A stretch of 57,983 nucleotides of DNA from the NCBI GenBank assembly GCA_018714965.1, contig DVML01000017.1, positions 1 through 57,983 on the forward strand. Reading direction: 5' to 3'. The position numbers and the translations under genes are program-made. The notes beneath the pieces are model-generated. The model made no database searches and was not told where the DNA came from. It saw only the letters and a list, made by a program, of their open reading frames with translations. Within the stretch, counting starts at the first letter, position 1, and every line of letters starts with the position of its first letter. Source of the stretch: Fimihabitans intestinipullorum. GTDB lineage: Bacteria; Bacillota_I; Bacilli_A; RF39; UBA660. Positions 31,887 through 39,045 of the stretch are shown one piece after another.

Positions 31887-33696
31887 TCATGGACCAGGTC
31901 CTAAAAACAACGCCCCTGTCAAAGTAAAGGACATAAAGGGGACCTCTTTAAAATTGTGGGGGCTTTTAAAACAGTATAAAATTTCATTATTGTTCGTCAT
32001 TTTATTTGCCATTGGTTCAACTGTATTTACGATCATAGGACCGAAGATATTAGGAAATATTACGACTGAAATATTTAATGGCCTTATGTTAAAGATCAGT
32101 GGAACCGGTGGAATCGACTTTGATAAAATCAATCAAATTATTCTCGTATTGGTTGCTCTTTATATCGTAAGTTTGTTCTTCTCGTTTATTCAAGGGTTTA
32201 TCATGAGCAATGTCTCTGCTAAGATCTCTTATAATTTACGTAAAGATTTAATAGAAAAAATCAATCATTTACCGATGAAATTTTTCGATACGAAAACACA
32301 TGGAGAGGTACTTTCTCGTATTACAAATGACGTCGATATGTTGACGCAAAGTTTGAATCAAAGTATCACATCGATTATTACAAGTATTGCAACTTTGATC
32401 GGAATCTTCATCATGATGGTATCGATCAATATTTCAATGGCAATCGTCGTCTTGTTAATCGTACCATTCTGCATGATCGTTTTAGGTACCGTTATGAAGA
32501 AGAGTCAGATTCACTTCTTGAATCAGCAAAAATTCTTAGGTGATATGAATGGTCACGTAGAGGAAATCTACGGTGGACACGATATCGTAAAAGCATTTAA
32601 TGGAGAAGATAAAGCAAGTGTTCACTTTAACGAAATCAATCATGATCTATACGATTCAGCATGGAAGAGTCAATTCTTATCTACGATGATGCATCCAATT
32701 ATGCAATTTATCGGAAACTTAAGTTATGTCGTTGTATCGATCTTAGGTGGATATATGGTCATCAAAGATAAGATCGCAGTAGGAGATATTCTATCTTTTA
32801 CGCAGTATGCGAGAACATTCATGCAACAGATTAGTCAGTTGTCACAAATTATGAACATGGTACAACAAGCACTGGCCGCAAGTGAGAGAGTATTTGAGTT
32901 CTTAGACGAAAAAGAGGAAGTTGAAACAGCAACAAAGCCACTTCCTGTAGATAAGATCAAAGGAAACATCGAGTTTAAGCATGTTCAATTCGGTTATAAC
33001 GAAGATCGTATCATCATCAAAGACTTTAGTGCGAAGGTAAAACAAGGTGCGAAAGTCGCAATCGTTGGACCTACTGGAGCTGGTAAGTCTACGATGATTA
33101 AGCTTTTAATGCGTTTTTACGATGTCAATAGTGGTGCAATTTTAGTAGATGGACACGATGTACGTGATTTCAAACGTCAAGATCTTCGTTCTATCTTTGG
33201 AATGGTATTGCAAGACACTTGGCTTTTTAGTGGAACCGTTGCAGATAATATTCGCTACGGAAAGCTAGATGCAACTTTAGATGAAGTAAGAGAAGCCTGT
33301 AAAACAGCAAGTGTCGATCACTTTATCCGTACATTACCAGATGGATACGATATGATTATCAATGAAGAAGCAGATAACATCTCCGGTGGACAGAAGCAAT
33401 TACTTACGATCGCTCGTGTCATCCTCGCCGATCCAAAAGTATTGATTTTGGACGAAGCGACAAGTAGCGTTGATACGAGAACAGAATTGTTGATCCAAGA
33501 TGCGATGGATAAATTGATGGAAGGTAGAACCAGTTTCATCATCGCACACCGTCTATCGACGATTAAAAATGCAGATCTCATTATCGTTATGAACGAAGGA
33601 GATATCGTCGAGACTGGAAACCACGAAGAATTGCTTGCGAAAGACGGATTCTATGCGAAGTTGTATAATTCACAATTCGAAGAAGTGGAAGAATAA
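31879..33696 (+). CDS. Heterodimeric ABC exporter, catalytically intact subunit
   Basis: This 605-aa half transporter has six membrane helices, Walker A GPTGAGKST, signature ISGGQKQL, Walker B LILDEATSSVD with the catalytic Glu present, and the H-loop IAHRLSTI. It is of normal length for the class. With the preceding subunit it makes one heterodimer having a canonical and a degenerate ATP site. The stop codon lies inside a terminator. Confidence 0.95.
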   Translation: MNNHGPGPKNNAPVKVKDIKGTSLKLWGLLKQYKISLLFVILFAIGSTVFTIIGPKILGNITTEIFNGLMLKISGTGGIDFDKINQIILVLVALYIVSLFFSFIQGFIMSNVSAKISYNLRKDLIEKINHLPMKFFDTKTHGEVLSRITNDVDMLTQSLNQSITSIITSIATLIGIFIMMVSINISMAIVVLLIVPFCMIVLGTVMKKSQIHFLNQQKFLGDMNGHVEEIYGGHDIVKAFNGEDKASVHFNEINHDLYDSAWKSQFLSTMMHPIMQFIGNLSYVVVSILGGYMVIKDKIAVGDILSFTQYARTFMQQISQLSQIMNMVQQALAASERVFEFLDEKEEVETATKPLPVDKIKGNIEFKHVQFGYNEDRIIIKDFSAKVKQGAKVAIVGPTGAGKSTMIKLLMRFYDVNSGAILVDGHDVRDFKRQDLRSIFGMVLQDTWLFSGTVADNIRYGKLDATLDEVREACKTASVDHFIRTLPDGYDMIINEEADNISGGQKQLLTIARVILADPKVLILDEATSSVDTRTELLIQDAMDKLMEGRTSFIIAHRLSTIKNADLIIVMNEGDIVETGNHEELLAKDGFYAKLYNSQFEEVEE

Positions 33697-33710
33697 TCCC
33701 ACTTCTTTTT
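33681..33710 (+). terminator. Rho-independent terminator after the ABC exporter operon
   Basis: GAAGTGG pairs with CCACTTC around a ten-base loop, followed by TTTTTG. The first arm is the end of the coding region and the loop holds the stop codon. Confidence 0.85.
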
Positions 33711-33728
33711 GTTTAAATAGACATTTAC

Positions 33729-33757
33729 TTGACGTTGTGCAATTGACTTTATATGGT
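33729..33757 (+). promoter_or_regulatory. Promoter of a candidate non-coding RNA
   Basis: TTGACG (33729-33734) and TATGGT (33752-33757) are separated by 17 bp, in a place with no protein gene for the next 200 bases. Confidence 0.65.
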
Positions 33758-33763
33758 AAAGTA

Positions 33764-33911
33764 AAGAGAAGAAAAAAACGATGCTTGTCGAGAGTAAAAG
33801 TACTTAAAATATCAAGGAATATAATAGTTTATACGCCTTCCTAACAATCTGCACATCGCACTGTGGATAAAAACGATCAAAGAAATATGAAGATTCATAC
33901 TCCGTTTTTAT
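33764..33911 (+). ncRNA. Candidate structured small RNA, unidentified
   Basis: About 150 nt lie between a promoter and an intrinsic terminator with no convincing reading frame. Pairings seen by eye are CGATG (33779-33783) with CATCG (33854-33858); an inner hairpin AAGG..TATA (33814-33823) with TATA..CCTT (33830-33839); and a 3' element in which ATAAAAACG (33867-33875) pairs with CGTTTTTAT (33903-33911) around a perfect TATGAA-GA-TTCATA hairpin. Whether it is an independent regulatory RNA or a leader of murT is open; a second -10 (TATAAT, 33936-33941) before murT favours an independent RNA. It does not look like SRP RNA, tmRNA or RNase P. Confidence 0.5.
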
Positions 33912-33972
33912 TTGAAAAATAAGTCGATTTCGTTTTATAATATTTTATAGTTAGTATGAAATGGGTGATGGA

Positions 33973-35295
33973 ATGAAAGCACTTGTAATTATGTTTACTA
34001 AGATATTGCAAAGAATACTAAAATTATTTGGAAGAGGTAGTTCTCTGCCAGGGACGATTGCTCGTAAATTAAGCCCCAACATTTTAAGCAAATTTAAACT
34101 CCCTAATATTACGATCTGCGTGACAGGGACGACTGGAAAGACATCGATTTCTGGAATTCTCTGTCAGATCTACGAACAGGCAGGATATACAGTTGGAAAC
34201 AATTCAAAAGGATCGAATTTGGAAGATGGGGTTATTAGCTTACTTTTGGAAAACTCCACAGTTACAGGAAAAGTAAAAACAGATGTATTAGTTATCGAGC
34301 TTGATGAACGGTATGTGAAACGCGTATTTAAACATATGCAACCGGATTATTTTATCGTAAACAATATTTCACGAGATCAAATGGCGAGAAATGGTCATTT
34401 TGATATCGTATGGAATGACATTCACGAAAATATTACAGATTCTATCCATTTGATTTTGAATGCCGACGATCCGCTCATCTACCGTATGGCTTTAGATCAT
34501 CAGGGAAAGGTTTCCTACTATGGACTTAGAAGGACGAAGTATTCTCGCGATAAAGCAAATGGTGCACTCGACTTGAGTTATTGTCCTGTTTGTCATCACA
34601 AATTAATTTTCGATTATTTTCACTATGGAAATATCGGTGGGTATCATTGTCCAAACCATGATTTTTCACGTCCTAATGTCGTTTATGAGAGCGTATTAAA
34701 CGACGATGGCTCTTTCACGATCGATGGACAAGTCATTCAGACCGAGAATAATGCGCTATATCAGATTTACAATTTATCTGCAGGATATGTAACCGCACTT
34801 GTATCAGGAGCGGTAGATAGAGAAAAGATTGCCTATGCATTAAATCATCTTAAATTAAAGACAAAGCGACTCGATACATTTCAAATTGGAAAAGTAGAGG
34901 CAACTTTACTATTAAGTAAAAATGATACGCCGATTTCTTACAATCAATCAATTGATTATATATGTAATCAAAAAGGAAAGAAGACCGTGTTTTTAGGCTT
35001 TAACACTATTAGCATTATGTATAACATCAAAGATATATCTTGGATGTATGATGTAAATTTTGAATTATTACAAGATGAGAGTATCGAAAAGATCGTATGT
35101 ATGGGAAGTTTTGCCTACGATATCGGGGTTCGTTTAAAATATGCGAATATCGACATGGAGAAAGTATCGTATTTCGAAGATTCAACGCCGATGCTTTCGA
35201 TTATCGAGGAAAATACAATAGGGCATGCTTATCTTGTTTTCCCATTTGATATGGAACATCAGTTTCAAGCCCTTATGAAAGAGAAGGTGAAATAA
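33973..35295 (+). CDS. murT: MurT-like Mur ligase-family protein
   Basis: This 440-aa protein is a Mur-ligase-type ATPase that, with GatD, normally amidates the D-Glu of lipid II in Gram-positive cell walls. ATP site GTTGKTS is at residues 52-58. The Mur middle domain has DVLVIELDE and YFIVNNISRDQ, and the MurT-specific zinc ribbon is present as CPVC (204/207) and CPNH (226/229). The fourth ligand is His instead of Cys. The ORF could begin 12 bases earlier. It overlaps the gatD-like gene by one base. Its partner seems to have lost glutaminase residues, so the actual product may not be isoglutamine. Confidence 0.85.
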   Translation: MKALVIMFTKILQRILKLFGRGSSLPGTIARKLSPNILSKFKLPNITICVTGTTGKTSISGILCQIYEQAGYTVGNNSKGSNLEDGVISLLLENSTVTGKVKTDVLVIELDERYVKRVFKHMQPDYFIVNNISRDQMARNGHFDIVWNDIHENITDSIHLILNADDPLIYRMALDHQGKVSYYGLRRTKYSRDKANGALDLSYCPVCHHKLIFDYFHYGNIGGYHCPNHDFSRPNVVYESVLNDDGSFTIDGQVIQTENNALYQIYNLSAGYVTALVSGAVDREKIAYALNHLKLKTKRLDTFQIGKVEATLLLSKNDTPISYNQSIDYICNQKGKKTVFLGFNTISIMYNIKDISWMYDVNFELLQDESIEKIVCMGSFAYDIGVRLKYANIDMEKVSYFEDSTPMLSIIEENTIGHAYLVFPFDMEHQFQALMKEKVK

Positions 35296-36032
35296 TGGAA
35301 TTTCATATCGCACATCTATATTACGATATTTTAAACTTGTATGGAGAACATGGGAATGTAAATGCATTAAAAAGGCAACTTGAAACACAAGGAATAGAAC
35401 CTGTCATTCATTTTCTTTCTGTCGATGATGAGATCGACGTTTCCAAGTTTGATCTTATTTATATTGGAGCAGGGACGGAGGAAAACGAAAAGTTTGTCTT
35501 AACCCATTTGTTGAAATATAAAGATGATATTTTATCGGCAATCGAAAAAGGTACGTTTTTCTTGATTACGGGAAGTGCTCTTAATTTCTTTGGGAAAAAG
35601 TGGATTCAAAAAGATGAAACGGAATTAGAGTGTCTTGGAGCATTCGATTACGAAATCAAAGAAGAACCGATGCGAATGATCGATGAATGTTATTTTACGT
35701 GTGATTTTTTAAAGACACCAGTCATCGGATTTCAAAATCAATGTACTGTGATGAAAAATAACGATGCTACGATTTTTTCCGTAAAGCGTGGAGTCGGAAT
35801 GTATCCGAATAGTAAAAGAGAAGGGGTACATAAAAATCATTTTTATGGAACTTATTTAATTGGACCTGTATTGGTACGAAACCCAGAGCTATTACAATAC
35901 CTCGTGATGGAGATGATTCATGCGAAGTATCCGGATGTCGTATTTCAACCATTTGATTTAGACTTAGATTTGAAAGCACATGATCACTATATCGATCGGT
36001 ACTTTTCAAAGCTAAAGATAGAGGAGGAGTAA
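35295..36032 (+). CDS. GatD-like class I glutaminase subunit lacking catalytic Cys and His
   Basis: This 245-aa protein is collinear with GatD (CobB/CobQ-like glutamine amidotransferase): HLYYDILNLYGEHGNVNAL at the start, IYIGAGTEENEKF, then GKKWIQKDETELECLGAFDYE and EGVHKNHFYGTYLIGPVLVRNPEL. The catalytic cysteine loop, ICGGYQFLG in S. aureus GatD, reads TGSALNFFG here, so Cys is Gly93 or Ser94. The catalytic His of GTYLHGP is Ile189. Both nucleophile and base are therefore missing. It cannot release ammonia from glutamine by the known mechanism. It may be a scaffold, bind another substrate or use free ammonia. It sits in an operon with MurT, a glutamate-type transporter and an amidohydrolase. 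Confidence 0.85.
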   Translation: MEFHIAHLYYDILNLYGEHGNVNALKRQLETQGIEPVIHFLSVDDEIDVSKFDLIYIGAGTEENEKFVLTHLLKYKDDILSAIEKGTFFLITGSALNFFGKKWIQKDETELECLGAFDYEIKEEPMRMIDECYFTCDFLKTPVIGFQNQCTVMKNNDATIFSVKRGVGMYPNSKREGVHKNHFYGTYLIGPVLVRNPELLQYLVMEMIHAKYPDVVFQPFDLDLDLKAHDHYIDRYFSKLKIEEE

Positions 36033-36033
36033 A

Positions 36034-37413
36034 ATGAATACTATGATGATTGCGCTTGCTTTTACAAGTGTCATGTTATTACTAGGAATGTTATTACGTG
36101 CGAATGTTCCGCTGTTTAGAAAGATGTTAGTTCCAACGAGTGTTCTTGCCGGAATTGTCGGATTCATCTTATTAAACTTGAATTTGAAAATTTTTGACGG
36201 ATTGTCGTCTGCTACGTTTACGACCATAGTTAACGAATTGTTTACGTTATCGTTTATCTCAATCGGACTTACGAGCGTTGGTAAAAAATCGGAGAAAAAA
36301 GGGAAAACGGCGAAGGAGATTGCGAAAGGTTCTCTTGGAATGGGGACAATCTGGTGTATTTTGTATGCGCTACAACCGCTTCTCGGAGCTCTTGTTATCG
36401 TATTGATCGGATCTTTCTTTGGTATGAATCCAATATATGGTTTATTGATTCCGTTTGGATTTGCTCAAGGACCTGGACAGGCAGCAACGTTTGGAGGATT
36501 ATTTGAAGAGTATGGATTTGAAAACGCTGCGATGGTCGGACTATCATTTGCAGTGATTGGTTTTTTGATGGCTTTCTTCGTAGGTGTTATTTTGGTCAAA
36601 CTTGCAATGAAACGCGGTATTATCAAGAGCCAAAAAAGTGATGTTACTGTAGAACGAGGATATTATAAAGAACCAAATGAAAATGAAGTGATTGGATATG
36701 AAACAACGCACAGTGGAAATATCGAAACACTCGCATTTCATTTTGCAATCATGGGTCTTTGCTATTTAATAGCGATTGGAATATCTAAATTATTCTCTTA
36801 TTTGCCAAGCTTTTTAGGAAGCAGTATGAGCGGTATGATGTTTATGAACGGAATGCTTGCAGCTTATTTGGTAAAGGCAGTCATGAAAAAATTAAAGTTA
36901 GATGGAATGATCGAAAACACATTGCAAAGTAAGATTACAGGATTTTTAACAGACTTTGTCGTCGCTTGTTCTTTTATGGCAGTACGTGTTGGAGTGATCG
37001 GTTCAGTGATCGTACCAATCCTGGTTGTTTCTGCTGTTGGTACGGTTGCAACAGTTGCGATTTGCCTATACTTCGGAAGTCGTATCGGTGGTAAAAATGA
37101 CTTTGAAAGAACTCTCGGTCTTTATGGGACAAGTACAGGGACAGTACCATCTGGAATTGCTCTCGTACGTATGGTAAATCCAAAACTTACTGGTACGACG
37201 GCAATCGAACTCGGAATGATGAATATTACGATGATGTTGTCGGCACCAGTTTATCTTTTGATCTTAGCTTGTGCATCTAAGACAGTGTCATTTTCATTGA
37301 CGCTTGTAGGTTTATTCGTTCTCACAATTGTCTACATCGTTTGTATGAAATTATTCCGTTGTTGGGGAAAACCAACATACCATTGGTTCGATAGAAAGAA
37401 GGAAGTAGAATGA
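36034..37413 (+). CDS. Sodium/glutamate symporter-like protein (ESS/GltS family)
   Basis: This 459-aa membrane protein has ten to twelve helices in two inverted halves. The signature QGPGQAATFGGLFEEYGFENAAMVGLSFAVIGF and the matching second-half motif YGTSTGTVPSGIALVRMVNPKLTGTTAIELG mark the ESS (GltS) family, which takes up glutamate or related anions with Na+. It starts one base after the gatD-like stop codon and overlaps the amidohydrolase by four bases. Location in this operon suggests that its substrate is a glutamate derivative such as a glutamyl peptide or amide, which is an inference. Confidence 0.85.
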   Translation: MNTMMIALAFTSVMLLLGMLLRANVPLFRKMLVPTSVLAGIVGFILLNLNLKIFDGLSSATFTTIVNELFTLSFISIGLTSVGKKSEKKGKTAKEIAKGSLGMGTIWCILYALQPLLGALVIVLIGSFFGMNPIYGLLIPFGFAQGPGQAATFGGLFEEYGFENAAMVGLSFAVIGFLMAFFVGVILVKLAMKRGIIKSQKSDVTVERGYYKEPNENEVIGYETTHSGNIETLAFHFAIMGLCYLIAIGISKLFSYLPSFLGSSMSGMMFMNGMLAAYLVKAVMKKLKLDGMIENTLQSKITGFLTDFVVACSFMAVRVGVIGSVIVPILVVSAVGTVATVAICLYFGSRIGGKNDFERTLGLYGTSTGTVPSGIALVRMVNPKLTGTTAIELGMMNITMMLSAPVYLLILACASKTVSFSLTLVGLFVLTIVYIVCMKLFRCWGKPTYHWFDRKKEVE

Positions 37414-38996
37414 AAAAGCTTTATCATGGTGGAACTATTATTACGATGGAAGAACCAGTGACAGTAGGAGCTCTTGTCACAGACGAAGATCGTATCGTTG
37501 CACTCGGAACTTTCGAAGAGTTGAAAACAGAGTATCCGGAAGCTGAATGTGTAGATTTAAATGGACTTACGTTGATGCCAGCATTCATCGATCCTCACAG
37601 TCATATTACGATGACTGCTAACATGATGGTTGCAACGGATTTAACTGAGTGTCTATCTTTTGAAGATATCGTAACGACGTTAAAAAAAGATTTAGAGAAA
37701 AAACAATTAGGAAAAGATGATGTTTTAATTGGATTTGGCTATGACCACAACGTATTAAAAGAAGAAAAGCATCCAACGAAGGATATTCTAGATCAAGTTT
37801 CAAAAGAAGTGCCAATTTTTATCACTCATGTTTCCGGACACATGGGATGTGGATCTAGCAAAGTGTTAGAACTTGCTCACATTACTGAAGATACGAAGGA
37901 TCCTGAAGGAGGTAAGTTCGGTAGAGTCGATGGTACGATGGAACCAAATGGATATTTTGAGGAAGGCGCAATGATGCAACTTTATCAAGCATTTGGTAGT
38001 CGTATGCAAGTAGATACGTTAAGCTTATTAAAGGAAGCAGAAAAGTTATATGCGAGTTATGGGATTACGACTGTGCAAGATGGTGCGAGTACCAAAGAGA
38101 CGGTTGAATTACTAAAAGTGGCTGGGAAATGTGGCGTTTTATATCTCGATGTTGTCGCTTATCCACTTTATAGTGCCGGGGCCGAAAATATTATGAGGGA
38201 GCATGCGGATTATACAAAGTTTTATCACAATCATTTAAAGATAGGTGGATATAAACTTATTTTAGATGGTTCCCCACAAGGAAAATCAGCTTGGATGACA
38301 CAACCTTATGAAAATAGTGGCGACTATGCTGGATATCCTTGGATGAAAGATGAAGATGTTCTTTCTTGTATTGAAAGTGCTTTAAATAATCAACGTCAAG
38401 TACTCGCTCATTGTAATGGAGATGCTGCATCGGATCAGTACTTACGTTGCTATCAAAAAGCATTAGAAAAGAAAGATGATCGTACACTGAGACCTGTTAT
38501 GATTCACTGTCAAACAGTTCGAAAAGATCAGTTAGAATTGATGAAAGAAATTGGCATGATTCCATCTATATTCGTTGGACATACGTATTTTTGGGGAGAT
38601 GTTCACGTTAAGAATTTTGGACTTGATAGAGGAACTCATATCAGTCCAGCAGGTTCTGCATTGAAGTTAGGATTGCCAATCAATTTCCATCAGGATACCC
38701 CTGTTACAAAACCTAATATGATGCATTCTGTCTGGTGTGCTGTCAATCGTATTTCAAGAAGTGGTAAAGTTCTTGCGGAAGAGGAGAGAATTTCTGTATT
38801 AGATGCTCTCAAGGCAGTGACGATTGGATCCGCATATGAATATTTCGAAGAAGATGAAAAGGGAAGTTTAAAAGTGGGAAAGAAAGCAGACTTCGCAATT
38901 TTGGATCAAGATCCACTTACGATCGATCCAATGAAATTAAAAGATATCGTCGTAATGAAGACGATCAAAGATGGAGAAGTTATCTACGAACGTTAA
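37410..38996 (+). CDS. Metal-dependent amidohydrolase, YtcJ-like (amidohydrolase 3 family)
   Basis: This 528-aa TIM-barrel hydrolase has the metal-binding HxH in DPHSHITM (His63, His65), further His in LAHCNGDAASDQY and MIHCQTV, the metal Asp in NFHQDTPVTKPNMMHSVWCAVNR and the C-terminal LKVGKKADFAILDQDPL of a barrel-capping domain. It lacks a signal peptide. Most relatives act on N-acyl amino acids or cyclic amides. It overlaps the transporter gene (ATGA), so import and hydrolysis are coupled. Terminator follows. Confidence 0.88.
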   Translation: MKKLYHGGTIITMEEPVTVGALVTDEDRIVALGTFEELKTEYPEAECVDLNGLTLMPAFIDPHSHITMTANMMVATDLTECLSFEDIVTTLKKDLEKKQLGKDDVLIGFGYDHNVLKEEKHPTKDILDQVSKEVPIFITHVSGHMGCGSSKVLELAHITEDTKDPEGGKFGRVDGTMEPNGYFEEGAMMQLYQAFGSRMQVDTLSLLKEAEKLYASYGITTVQDGASTKETVELLKVAGKCGVLYLDVVAYPLYSAGAENIMREHADYTKFYHNHLKIGGYKLILDGSPQGKSAWMTQPYENSGDYAGYPWMKDEDVLSCIESALNNQRQVLAHCNGDAASDQYLRCYQKALEKKDDRTLRPVMIHCQTVRKDQLELMKEIGMIPSIFVGHTYFWGDVHVKNFGLDRGTHISPAGSALKLGLPINFHQDTPVTKPNMMHSVWCAVNRISRSGKVLAEEERISVLDALKAVTIGSAYEYFEEDEKGSLKVGKKADFAILDQDPLTIDPMKLKDIVVMKTIKDGEVIYER

Positions 38997-39017
38997 AAAG
39001 CTAGATAGCTTTTTTTC
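38995..39017 (+). terminator. Rho-independent terminator
   Basis: AAAAAGCT pairs with AGCTTTTT around AGAT, followed by TT. It begins at the amidohydrolase stop codon. Confidence 0.85.
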
Positions 39018-39021
39018 TTTA

Positions 39022-39030
39022 TGATATAAT
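39022..39030 (+). promoter_or_regulatory. Extended -10 promoter of addB-addA (TGATATAAT)
   Basis: TGA-TATAAT lies five bases after the terminator. The -35 place would be within the terminator stem and is not TTGACA-like. The leader to ATG 39046 is about ten bases and holds GAGGTGG. Confidence 0.6.
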
Positions 39031-39045
39031 GAGTGAGGTGGTAAG

